Source: Gyromitra esculenta
Lineage: Eukaryota; Ascomycota; Pezizomycetes; Pezizales; Discinaceae
Direction: 5' to 3'
DNA: 64,000 bases
NCBI GenBank assembly: GCA_038503075.1
Contig: JBCAML010000006.1
Span: 1,550,001-1,614,000, forward strand
A program made the position numbers and the translations under genes. The notes beneath the pieces are model-generated. The model was not told where the DNA came from and searched no databases. It saw only the letters and a program-made list of their open reading frames with translations. Below are positions 38,464-51,096 of the stretch, piece after piece. Within the stretch, counting starts at the first letter, position 1. Each line of letters begins with the position of its first letter.

Positions 38464-41400
38464 CTAAAAACCTGAGTATCCGGTAGGCTGTGGCATGATC
38501 CCATTGGAGTACGGTTGGGACATGGGGCCACCAGGCCCAGCCGTGAGCATGAGTCGATTACCCATGAGGATCGGAGTGCTATCGTCAGTCTGTTGCTGGG
38601 TGACCTCCTTTGCCTTTCGCTCCTCGTTATCCTTTTCTAGAGAATCGATCTTCTTTGTCTGCTGTCTCATTGCGTTGATCATGAAGGGCTATGAAATTTA
38701 GTACTATGACTTTATGATAAGGAGGCAAAAGGAATCGTTTTACCATTGTGTAATCATTAAGGCCATAACGCCATGAAATTTCCATAACAACGTCAAGTTG
38801 AATAAGATCGTAGCATGCATAAAGCATTCCAACGTAACATTCCCGGCTACCAATATCAACGAACTAAATAACACTCAAATCAGTAACGGTAAGCGGGATC
38901 GAATCCGGGCTCGGCTTACGTAGCGAAGCAATTCCTCAACAACATCTTCTTTGCCGGACACAGCGGCGGTCTCGATGGCATCCTTAAACAATCTGTCTTG
39001 CTTAGACAAAGCGATCGACTGATTCCAGCGTTTCTGTTTTCGGTAGATGCTAGCAGCAATCTGCCTGAAAAAGACAAGCCTAAAAATCCAAATTTAGAAC
39101 CTAGCCCCTAATAAAATATACAGTCAGAACATACTCATGCTGCTCCAAACGCTGTGCGAGCTCCAGTGGATCGTAATTGTCATAATTCTCAACGGAGTCA
39201 CGGAGAGTCTTATAGTCTTCCTCCTCGATCAAAAGATCATTAATCGCATTGTTGACGACTTTGTTGTTTTGAGACTGCACACTAAGCAAAAACGGCTTGA
39301 TGAGAGGAATGTTATCCGATTTCTCGAACATACGGACCACACTAATAGAAAGTCAGATTAACCTAAGCTCACTCCTGCGATGGAGAAAACCAGTACATAC
39401 CGAGTAACATCGATACGCGCTGTAAGTACCGCTAGTAGATCAGTGAGCAGTGATGGTTGTTCTTGGAGATAGAAGTTCAGAGCGCGGTAGTAAATTTCCA
39501 AATTGGCAACCTTGACAATGATGTCCTTGAAGGATTGATGTTCCCAAGCATCCGCTGCCCTCTCCATCATAGCCAGTGCAGCGTTGTCCCACTCATCATA
39601 ACTAGATAAGTATTAATATATGCAATGAACCGATGACAAACGTTGAGTACATACTGGCAATACAGGAAGATGAGCTCAGGCCAAAGGTGAGCCTGTTCGC
39701 AAGCACGAATCATCTTAGGAATATTGATACGCCCCCAAAAGAGTTTTAGGTGCTCCATGACACGATCAGGGCGGTATTTCGATAGTGCTATGCCAAGTTC
39801 GGTAAACATTCCCTATAGGAGGGATTAGACAGCCGCTTCAATCACATAGCTAGAGATGTTTTGAGGATCAATAGATTCTTACCATGTGTGCTCTCTCCAG
39901 TCCAAGGCCAGCTTCAAGGAGGTTGATCAGCTCGTCAAAGTACCCATTTCGTTCGTACTGCTTAACAAGGTCTTGTAACTCCTCGGCGTGAACAATCAAA
40001 TTCAGGCCACAGATTTGCGCCAGACGAAATTCTTTCTTCGCCACGCAAGCTTCGTTGACTTGTTTCCATACTTTGGTGCTGTTGGCCTTGCGGGCACATT
40101 CAACAGCGTTTTGATATTCCTCAAGGAAAACAAGGGTGGTCTAGAGTCATCAGAACCTATTTATCCAAATCTCAACATAGGACTAAAGATACTTACCGCC
40201 AGTTTAGCCCAGTTAGAAATACTAGAAAAGAAGATTTTGGCTGCTTGGTGGAGACCCTCCTGATATGCCCCATCACCGACTTCTTCAATGTTGGCAACAT
40301 TAGGACCATTCAAGAAATCCTCCAATTCAGAAAGCCGATCTACCCGAGCAAGACAGAGCGCCAAAGCACTATCGACCTCAGGCTCCCTCAATGTACTACG
40401 ACACATTTGAAGGTATTTGATAAGCTCCTCATTCTTGCCGGCATGGCTAGCAATTTCGATGACTTCCGTGTGGTTCCCGGGATCCTTGGCACGGATATAA
40501 GACTCAAGAGAATCTGTAATACGAACACCGTCGAGCTGAGCTTTACCAAGGCGGCTCCAAACCTCCGGAAGATCTACCCGATCAGCATAGGCGTAAGCAC
40601 GGTCAATGCTCACAATATACTCAATGAGTACATTGATAGCTTCGCTATGCGCGTCGACCTTCTTGAAAACCTCGAAAGCCTCCTCATAAAGGCCATTTTG
40701 GATACAGATCTGGGCAACATCGGGGCCATCATAGTTGGTGAGACGGTGGATATAATCCATAACCCTAGCTTTGTCCGCCTTGACCGCAGTAAGGATTAAC
40801 AAATTTTGAAGACTGCTATTGTCGCTGAACGGGGAAGGTTCGAGAATAATTTTCTCCAGAAGTTCAATCAGCTCAGTCGGCAAGTCATTGTTTAGGAAAC
40901 ACTGCACTGCAACCGAGACGTCTTCTGGGTCAGTAGATTCTGGTACTGCGGTTGCGACAACCTGGTCCACGAGTGATCGACGATGAATGTTGTTCGGGCT
41001 CAAGACGAAGCCCCACAATTCAGCATCACGGCGTTTAACGAGATAGCGGGCTTGTTGTTTAAACATCGAGTTTTCGTTGGTAATCTTAACCAACTCAACA
41101 TCATTTTGTCCCTTCTGGTATGCAATGAATGCCAAATATGGATCCCTCTTCTCGCAATATTTACCAACCACTAATGTATCATAAAAGTCGTTCTCCTTCA
41201 GAAATTTCTCAGGATTATTGTTGCTGTCGATATAAATCTTAGCCAACGCATTGAAGACGGCAGGTTGCTGGTTTCCGCTATTCAGGGTTTCCTCAAGGAA
41301 AGGCAGCAAAAGCTTGAGACGGTTCCTTCGTTCGACTTCGGCAACAAGCTCATCAATAGGGATTGCAGAGTTCTGAACAGAGCTCAACAAGCTCTTGATA

Positions 41401-44206
41401 ATCGCCTCATCACAATCCACGTCCAATAGGCCACCAACGACTGCAGGTGTCCTTGAGGGGTTGACTCTCTGAACGTAAACCTCGATCGACTTGAACTGCT
41501 GGTTCTGGTAGAGATACAAAACCAATTCATGAATGAAGTTGTAGCGATCACAGACGATTATCAAAGGTAGCTGTTCTGTCAATTTGGCTTCCTTGAGGAA
41601 ATTTTTGACCTTTTCGGGGTTGTAAAATTTGCTGTCGCGGCAGATACGTTCCACCTCACTGAGTTGCCCACATCTAGTGGCGGCTTGAATATACTTGAAG
41701 TGAACATCGGGATCTTCGCTGAGGTTAACAACACTGCCAAGATAATAGTAAAGACCCTCAAAAGTTTTGAAGCTCTCGAAAAGTTCAATCAATCGGTGGG
41801 GCCCCAGGAGATCGGAGTACTTGGTAGCGATCTGAATGACAACTTGGAGGTTCTGGCGAATGTTCGACTGCAGCATGGCGCGCAAAGTATCCAGAGATTG
41901 TTCCAATGACATACGCCCAAAATACTCGACAACGAATTCTGGAGGTATTCCAGCGTTGTTGCAAAGGACCCGTTTAATCGCAACAGGATCGTCATAGTGT
42001 TCCAATGCCTGTGATTTCGTGTAAGCTATCACAATAATCAATATAATCAGAGAAAGGAACACCATACCCTCTGGAACAAACCAGCATTCTCACACAGCTG
42101 AGCAATCCGTTGACGATCATAGTAAGAGAACATGTTGTTCAGAAGAATTGCATCGGCCACTTGAGGAGCATTCTGCAAATTCATCTCCAGCAAACGCGTC
42201 TGCTGAGCGGCATGTTCTGGCTTATTACCATCAAGAGCGGTCAATAAGAAAGCGGTGGCTTGTTGAATCATGTTTTGAGACAAGAAAACGTCAACCACGC
42301 GATCAATATCGACCAGAGAACCCCCCTCATGGCTAGCAAGTTGGGTCGCAAATTCAGTTCCTTTCTCTGGGTTAATTCGAACAATGTTCGAAAGGAGGTT
42401 CGTATAATCCGGGCTATATCCAACTTTTTGCGCATATGGCAAGATCTTGTCAAACTGACCAGTTTCAGCAAAACACGCAACAACCCTGTGAGGGGTGTTG
42501 GAGCGTAGGAACACGCTCAACGCCAGGTTGATGTCGTGCTGCCGGACGATATCTCCTAATTCCTCTGTGCACTCCAATTTGTTCTCTTTCAACCACTTCT
42601 CTAACAGATGCTTCCTGTTCTGCGCTAGAACAGGTTTGACCAACTCGATAGTTTCATATTTATTCAAGGTCGTCTTGTCCAGCAACATACCGAAATATTG
42701 GAGAATGACCGAAAGTTGGCCAGAAGGCGCAGGAACCGCTTTAAACTGTTCTATAGTTTTTGGGGTGCGAAGGAACCCCCGAGGTGAATTTGCGGCAACC
42801 TTAGCGGCCTCGATATAGTTCTTTTGGTCCATCAGCTGTTGGAATTGTTTCTGGTAAAGGTCATCAGCACCTTTAAGGCCAGCACGAGAAGCAAGTTTGA
42901 TGGCCAAGTTTGAATTCGCGGGATTTTGCAATAGATAGTCAATGATCTGATTTTCATCAACACTGACGGATAGAACTTGGCCTTTCCTATTGACACCAAT
43001 GATACCGGATGTGGCATCATGGGGAGCGGTGATGAAGATAGTCTCACTAGAAATCCGGTTCATGAAGATACATGTCCCTGTCTCAAGGTCGTAAAGGTGG
43101 ATAAATCCGTATTTGGTGACAAGATAGATAATCGAAAATCTTGGTGAAACTTGCATGGCAACGGGAAAATCGTTCACTGCCTCAGCTGGGAAATAAACAT
43201 CGACCGCTTTCTTTTGAAATACTGGGTTGTTTGGTGGGTGATCAACTTCAACGACATGAAGCTTAGCTCCCTGAGCCGTTCGAACAGCAAAAGTAAAGAG
43301 TTTTGTGTCGCTCGGGGCCCCCTCAAGACGGATTTCAGCAAATACAGCAGCGTGGCCCTCGATTGCCTGACTGATTCCTCTGTCCCGCGAATACAGTTGC
43401 ATACTTCCAACCACGCGACCCTGTAGCTGGGAGATACCAACAACAACCATCCATTTCTCGTCGGAGTTTACGCGGTAGTTGATAATTTGGCAACTCTAGA
43501 GTAGATAATTAATTCTAATGCCCAACAAAGCTCAAACATAGGCGGCTACTTGCCTGCAGGTTCATATGCCGATCAAAGACCTTTACAGGGGTTGCCTGTG
43601 AGGGGTCCATCACATCCCAGTGATAGACACTAGAATCTGTGACCAGACCCAAGCTCTTCTCACTAATCCACTTCCAAAAGACAACATCTTCGTTCATAGT
43701 ATGCGACTTGATTTTTTCCTTAGCTTCCAGGTTGAAAATTTGGAGTGTACGTTGGGCCTTCAAGGCAATGATTTGTTTGCTCCAGTGCATGATAGCACTG
43801 TCAGCCTTGATTGTCCGTCGGGTTACGGTGTTGCCATTGTGGAGATCGACTATTACAACTTGGGCAGCAGCTTCATCACTCTTCTCACGAACACAGATGA
43901 AGTGGTCGCTTTCTAGGGTCTATACATCACGATAATGATAATTAGCCGCCCAATCTACATCGAGATAAAGTCAGAATAACCACATAGCAGCGACTTACAG
44001 TTGTATTAAATCCTATCGATGCTTGCTGTTATATTCTGTCAGTGAAAATTTCCCCAGAAATTACCGGAGGTGTGGTAGTGCGTACTTGGATATCGAGCTG
44101 TGTGAGCTGTAGTTGCAGTAAACGGTTAGTACTTTTACCCCGCAGGCAGAAAAATGATAGAGCTCACAGATAGAAGCTCCGTAAAGGTGATGGGTAAAGG
44201 CGCCAT
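38464..44206 (-). CDS. CHC1: Clathrin heavy chain
   Basis: Forms the triskelion coat for endocytosis and for TGN/endosome sorting. There are thirteen exons in coding order: 44168-44206, 44086-44106, 43999-44025, 43554-43919, 42068-43495, 40197-42008, 39883-40140, 39655-39812, 39401-39601, 39135-39341, 38920-39079, 38744-38863, 38464-38688. Phases close to 1673 residues, the normal size. The N-terminal propeller begins [19 protein letters not shown] and has [23 protein letters not shown] and SCQIINYR. The helical-repeat legs follow ([19 protein letters not shown]). The C-terminal trimerisation part includes [10 protein letters not shown] and ends PTGYSGF. Two very short exons (21 and 27 nt) lie near the start. 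The intron at 43496-43553 has a GC donor (CAG then GCAAGT). The junction at 39655 uses GTATGT, giving a YCHYDEWDN continuation. Confidence 0.96.
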
Positions 44207-47200
44207 GTTTTATTAAGACCTGGAGCGCCAAGGGCTCATCCACGTAAGGGTAAAAAGGAGGTAGAGCGATTATCGAGCAGCAAAAAGAGCACGGAGAGAT
44301 GGTAAGAAAACAATCAAATCAAATCAAAAGAAACAGAGGGTACGAGGAAGAATGTGCGGAGATGAGATGAGGGGTAAAGGAGTAACGGGAGATGGACGAA
44401 AGCGATCGTGGATAGTGGAGATGTCTTTAGTGGTGTTGACGTTGCTGAAATCCGGAGAGGTGTCGTTTGGTTCAACATCAAAAAATGGGGTCTGAACATT
44501 ACGCCCATATGCGAATTTAAGAGCACGTTCCGTCAGCTGCCTACCGTTAGGCGCTCACTACATACCGATTTCCACAATTCCACGAAAGCTGTTTTCCCCA
44601 CCCTTCTAACCCGTTCAGCCACTTCCTATCATTCTCTACGAATCCCGTTCATTTCTATTTCATCAGCGGCCCGTACCACTCGGCCCGAATTTCGATCGCA
44701 GCATTAATTAGCTATAACTTCTAACTATTCATACTTCCCAAGTACCTAACAAGCCAAAACAGGATGTGTTCAAGATTTGAATGTAATTGCAGAAGCACAG
44801 TATAACCTTTTATATAAAGCCTAAATCATAACAGACGTATTATAATTATTAGCGAACCATGATGTGGAGCAGAAGTAGGCAAAGATCAGGCTTATGGCCG
44901 GCCATAAAATCGGCCAGCCCTTGAGTGCCACAGTTGCTCGTGCCTTTTCGATATTATATATATTTGGCATTACACCGTCCTGCAAAACCCACCTACCGGT
45001 AAATTAGCACTCCTACCCCCAAGACCAGAACCGTCAGGGTCAGGATCACGTAGGGTGGCAATACCAAGTTATAAAAACTCAACCGCAATAGGATCTAGGC
45101 GAAGCTTCCTCCCACAGCAACGTTGCCAAAATAGCTAGTAAAGCTCTTCTCTAGAACTTTTGCTTGTAAATCGATTCGCAACCCTAAGCCATTCGGTGTA
45201 GCTAAGCCAAACAAGCTTTTCCCATCCCTACCCTAGAAACGAATGCGATGTTCCGAGAAACACATGGCTTCACTCACCTCGTTTGCTAATAAGTAATGTT
45301 GGTATCTGCGGCAGAGGCCTAATCCACACGTAGTACTCATTATCTTCATGCGAAACGTAAGGGCAGTTCTAAGAATGCGTCAAACATATACTAATGATGG
45401 TAAGCAGAGATGATTTTCTTACTGCGAACTTGAATCTCAAGTGTGGTGTTTTATTCTGTGATATGTATTCTTGGAGAACCTCGTGGAATCGTTAATAGCA
45501 AGTTATATTTGGTGTTTGTAAGAAATTACCCAGGGGTATATCATAATCACAGCCTCTCACTCGCTGAGGCATGCCACCTCACCAAGACTAATCTCAGATA
45601 TCATGGCCACTGACGGTTGAGGGGTAAAAAGATGGATCCCAGATTTCCCATTGAAATAACTCGGAAGCCCTTCCAGTATTACAGAAAATCGCGGATCAAA
45701 ATTCCCAGCCGTCTAAAGTGCAACCCTAGCTACCAGTAAAAATTACCATAAGCGCGAGGCCACAACCAGCAAATCGTGTTTTCCAACACCAACCCAACCA
45801 ACCCACTTAAAAACCAGAAACTTTTCGCTGCCTACTCGATCCCCAATTGCAATTGCCCCCTAAATATTAAAGGTAAGTTTTGGTATTGGTTAAAGGCAAA
45901 TTTTGCTTTGAAATAAAAATAATTTGCTACGCAGCTGATCAACGAATCGCATAAGCATGACTTAAGTTTAGAGGTGTATTTTCCAATCTCGACCCTTGGA
46001 CGCAAAGCGTGATAATTCCCCTTGCCACGTCATAACCGAGGCTCTATTAACCATAATATAATAGCAATTAAACCTCGTAGTGAATTGTAAATAGACCTAA
46101 AGATTTTCAAAGCCCCTCTATCGCTACTGTGGGTGCCTTCAAAATCCTTAGGCTTTACTCTTCTCGAAAGGTAATTTATTCAGAAATACATTTATAACTT
46201 TACTAGAATGCTCTGTGCCCCAAGGAAAATCACACGTACATGTATGTAGTATGTCAGTACATGTCCATATCAGAGGCATTGATAAAAGGCTACGTGCATG
46301 CGCAGTCAGCTTGTATTCTGAACTCACTACCACCGTGGTAGATATCACAATTTTACTCTAGGCGAGCCGAAGAAAGAAAACTGGAATTCCATGGGAAGCA
46401 AGTAAGAAATTTAACACGTATATCTGAGGGATCGATACAACTCCCTCTGAATTGCAAAATCGGTTTGTTACTTATCAGCCATCTCTGCGGTCCGAAAATA
46501 ACAGCAACTACAAGTATAAAAGTAACAATCGAAAGAGTAAGAGCGTAGTAGCTCAAAGAAATAGCACATGATGGTGTAAGAATACCGAGTGACCATTCAT
46601 GACAATAATTAGTTATTCGGACTAACGCGCACGTGGTACCCCCGAAACAGGGCTGGCTTTTCTAGGAAGCTTTACTAACTTTAGGGATTCCTAGACCTTC
46701 GTTCAACGCATATACTCTATACACGCACGTACTACATGTTTATAACCGGTCACAGCCAAGGAGCCAAGGCCTCACGACAGGTACATGTAGTCTGAGGTAA
46801 AAAAATCCCTAAATTGTGGATTGGCAAAGTTTCAGATATTTTAGACGAGATGTATGTTCCTGGGAAAAGTCTTTAGGTCTTTTGATGTAGGGTTCTAGGG
46901 CGTATGTTGATCCAGCGTACATCGCCATGACCAAAATACAGTGGAGATTCAGTCAAACTTTTACTGGGTTAAAATCGACATAGGAAATTACTAAAAATGG
47001 TGCCAAAGCCATCCATCTAAAAAAAATTGATTTTTTGAGAGTAAAAGCACATAAAACACTGCACAGAGCACTGTGAACGAGACAAAGCCCCCACCAACTG
47101 ATTTCTCCTAGAATTCGTCATAAACATGAATTCCGGGTTGAGAAATAGAACCTGCTGACATCTTACCACAGTGATCAGTGCGGTAGTTACTAAAAACAGG

Positions 47201-48231
47201 GTCGCCAACTCGGGGTGACAGTGTGTATAGTTATTTAGCTTGGGTACATTAGGTTTCAAGTCAGGTAGCTCGGAAGGCTGAAGTCCGTCGGCAGGGAGTG
47301 CTTGGAGGGCCAAACCAGCTTGGTTACATGTACATATGTAGTTTCGAGCTTGGCCTCTCAGTTCAAACATCGATAGGGATAGCTAAGCGACCATACTTCC
47401 ATATGGTGTGCTGTCAGGCCTGTTGTCGGTCTTTTCTCAGCTAGGAATTAAATCAAGGTATTTCGAGATAAGTGAATGGCAACATTCAGGCATGCTGGTG
47501 CGGCAAAGCTGTGGCTTTGTGAACGGAGCACATGCTGTCATGTCGCGACTCGCGAGCACAGGCGAGGTGCTTAAGCTACATGTATGTATGAATTCTTGAT
47601 AGAGATATAGGTACACATTGCAACCCAGAGCGAGTAGGTAGAGCTTCCAAACGATTCGGTAGAAAATGACCCGATAGATACATGTAGTTATGATTCGATC
47701 CCGTCGGTAGTTACAGCAAAGTGAACAAATAATCCTATGCAGGTCGCGTCGGGTTACGCGGAAGGAACAATAATAAAAGCACCAGCACCGCCTGGTCTGC
47801 ACGGGAAGATGGGATTGTTAGCCGTCGCGATGATTCGAGCTGTTGTGTCACCCTCTCCTTATGCAAGCTTATTGATCCGAGACACACTACTGCAGCCCAA
47901 AGTTGAGACGAGCGACCGTTCGGAACAACTACAGACTTTATCACACGAATTCGCTCCAGAACGAAATCAATGAAGTATTAGGGCTTTCTATTTCTATGAA
48001 GTATTACACCCAACATCAAAAGCCGTACCCATTACCCACCAGCCTTTCCAAGATAAAAAAAATACATCCAGGAAAACCCAAACAAAGAGAATATTATAGC
48101 AAAAACCCCCCTTAAAATTGAACACGAAGGAATTTATTTCACAAAGACGCCACCATTCGCGCCAAAAATCCTATGCCTAGACCCAGTATCGAACGCATGG
48201 TATCAATAAATCGTCAACGAAAATTGTCGAT
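44207..48231. other. 4-kb AT-rich gene-free region
   Basis: The largest empty region of the window. It includes the clathrin promoter and leader near 44.2-44.7 kb. The rest has only short overlapping frames with no family similarity. It is enriched in TACATGTA palindromes (46237, 46782, 47335, 47577, 47679). I see no terminal repeats, transposase remnant or RNA gene. Confidence 0.45.
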
Positions 48232-48563
48232 TTACAAGACCTAGAGAGTTGAATGTAAGCTTTATTTATGTTCAGGAAAATAAAGTTGGATTTGAGGGTT
48301 CCTACCAAGGCAAGACCAGCAGCGACGACGGCACCCAACATGCCACCGGAGACGGCGTTGTGGAAAGCAGCACCAGGCTCGGGGGTGCTCGAGGGAGTGG
48401 CGCTAGGGATAGTACCGTTGGTGGTGCTGCGAAAGTTAGTATCATAAATCCAGTCGTGAAAGTAATAAACCTAGACATACCTGTTACCACCAAGAGTGGA
48501 GTTCTGGGCAGCAGCGGAGGCCACAAGGGCAGCGAAGGCAACAGCGACGAAGTTGAACTGCAT
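48232..48563 (-). CDS. Small secreted GPI-anchor-type cell-wall protein (70 aa)
   Basis: Exons in coding order: 48481-48563, 48306-48426 and 48232-48240, giving 70 residues. A signal peptide is clear (MQFNFVAVAFAALVASAAA). The middle is Ser/Thr/Asn-rich with possible N-glycosylation sites (NSTL, NSTT, NGT). The end is a hydrophobic GPI-attachment-like tail (GGMLGAVVAAGLALVL), preceded by small residues suited to cleavage. The last exon has only 9 nt (Val-Leu-stop); without it the frame runs on into a less typical tail. The family is not recognised by name; the layout is that of small fungal GPI proteins. The compact gene has short introns and CTAAC branch sites. Confidence 0.78.
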
Positions 48564-51096
48564 TTTGAGAGTTTGTTTGTTTGTTAGGGCGATAATGAGC
48601 AAGGGAGGTAGATGATTCGAGTGAACGAGTGTAGAATCGAAGAACGATTGTATAGGTTAAGTAGGTAGCGAGTGTTGTGGGATGGAGAGGAAAGAAGAGG
48701 GAAGGGAGGTCGATGGAAGCCCAGTATTTATTAGCATCAATTTTGAACGGGTGCTGGGGGTTTCCGCATTGGGCAGAGTCCCAGGAGAACTCCAGAAGCC
48801 ACCATGCACACCACCACCACTCACCCACACCCCATTCAAACACACGCGGCCATCCAACCGCACACGGAAAGTGGAGTATACTTCGGGATTATCCTGAACA
48901 GCTCCACCACAGGAAAGCAATCACCCATCTTGGCAAGGAGGCTCTTCATGGTGCAGCCCCCCGTGCCTGAAATGTGGAAGCCTGATTGCCACACCCACAT
49001 AAACCCACACACAGTAAGATGGCTATGTACAGCTCCAGCCTAACTTGGGAAATCGATCTTCAGAAGCTTGAAAACCCAAGGCAAGAGGCCCAACCTCATT
49101 TACCAGGAGCGTAATTTAACTTGCCCATCAAGTTTCCATCCCCATCATCTGGAAATTTTGATCTCCTGGGGTCTTCTCGATTCGGACCAGGTAGCCTGGT
49201 CTTCATGTTAAACGTTTAGTTATCTTTCATGGTTTCCCAAAATAGAACCGAGACATGAGGACGTTAATGGCGTTGATGGCGTCTTCTTTGCTCGGGTCAA
49301 CAATCTCGCGTTACTTTATGCCGCACAGTCACACAGATATCAACAACCACAGATCAAATCCGGCAGCACTCTACGCACAACACGGGTTGCTAGAATTCTT
49401 TGTTATGAAAAACTGCGCTGGCAATGGGATAGTGATGAAGTGAGAAAAAAACTTTCCGCATGCGAATTTGTCTAATTTTTGTTTATTTCTATTGGATTTT
49501 ACGGAGGAACTCTTGAATCCTGTTTTCTTTTTTTACCGGCGCCTTTGGCCGTTGGTGATTTCATTTCTGAAAAGTTTTACAACATCTTCTCGAATCGAGA
49601 AAAAAAAAAGGAACATGGTGAGACATACAAGCAACGATCCGAAGCCCCTGCACTTTGTTATCAATATGAAGGCTGGAGCAGCGGCTTGGCAGATAAAAAT
49701 AATATATCCCTTATGGTAACGGATAGACGGCCGTTTGCGCCTGATTGGTCTAGATCCTTATCATATAGCTGCAGGTCAATGAGTTCTGCGACGCGGTTCC
49801 TAGTTGTCCCTACCCTAACCCTCGCTTCTTAGCACCGATTTATCTCATAAGTACATGTACATGTTGTTTTTGATGAAATCAACGAGGCTGTTCCCTTACC
49901 CGTTTTGTTCACATGGCACGTACAGCTCATCCGATTATTTTGCAATTTTTCTTCACATTCAGGATTTCAAATTATCCTAGCGCAGTGCTATTGACATGAA
50001 TTTTCACTAGAACTTGTCGCGCGGTAAATACAGTGCTATCTTGGCTCTTTCCTGATGAATTTGACAGGTCTTGACCCGGTACCGGTACCAGATTAGTCCT
50101 TACACGAGTTTGGTCTCGAAACGAACTATACCATATATGGACACTGAGCAAAAAGCAGTATTCGCCTGGGATACAAGGGCTATTTGATGATTTTAATGAT
50201 GGCGGCACACGTTGATCTTGCAGGATTTGTACTCTTCAAAATCTCCGCCTATTACTCCGTGAATTTATACATACATGTAATTCTCGATAGTAGCATCTGG
50301 GATTATACATGTTACAACGCACTGCTCTACTATCATGTGTGTGTGCATCTCTTACGTTTCAGCACAAAGCCGTGTTTTCCTAGGAAAACCAGGCCGGTAA
50401 AGTTGAGAAGGCAATTGTTCTCATGATTGGTAAATGTATTATATTTGGCACTAATATTTAACGTCGATTTTCACGATACTCTATTAAAAGATTAGCGCTG
50501 ATCATGACTCCATAGCGGGATCTACATAGCGGGATCTTCGTTGACACCGGGTGAGGATTTTCATCACCGCGGAAAATCTTCACACAGAAGGAGATATAAG
50601 AAGGCTGTTGTTTTCGGTAAGATGACATCAAAACAAACAAGTAGACAAAGCAAAGGGTACGTGTTGGGTCCGGATTACGTGTGCAAACAGGATTAAATAA
50701 GTATTGGGCGCAAATATGCATATTGAAAACCCACCAGCCTCCAGATTTTCTTCAAATATCGCGGAAAAACTGCTCGAAGAGGACTAGCAATAGCGGCATG
50801 AATAAGGTCGGTTCTTTCCACACTTCCAGCGTCATTTCTCGCATCGAAGATTACGATCACCAGGCACGGCTTGAGAATGAACCTTGGAACCTTCAAGCTG
50901 AAACTCAACTTTTTTGTTCGGTTAGCACGCGGATTACAACCGTTTCAAGGCGAGTGATCAGTCATGACCCCTGGATAACAACATTCCAAGGACCAAAGCG
51001 GAAAAGATGATGTTATTCACTTTCTGAAAACCCAAGCTGCAGGATTGGCTAAGCGTGTGCCTTTACTCTCCTTAAATTCGTGAGTAGCTACCTCAC
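48564..51096. other. Gene-free stretch between the GPI-type gene and the pectate lyase
   Basis: It holds the GPI-type gene promoter and the lyase 3' end. Frames of 60-117 residues on both strands (48.7-50.9 kb) are unsupported. TACATGTA lies at 49852-49859 and 50272-50279. Confidence 0.45.

Noticed and set aside
38884..38915. B-box-like GGGATCGAATCCGGGC inside a clathrin intron
   Set aside because: There is no A box or cloverleaf around it; it is an isolated chance match.
47017..47370. 117-codon minus-strand frame
   Set aside because: It has no similarity, random-looking composition and overlapping frames of similar length nearby.
44207..48231. Possible transposon or RIP-mutated repeat in the large AT-rich gap
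   Set aside because: I found no terminal repeats, target duplications, transposase or reverse-transcriptase fragments; AT richness alone is not enough.
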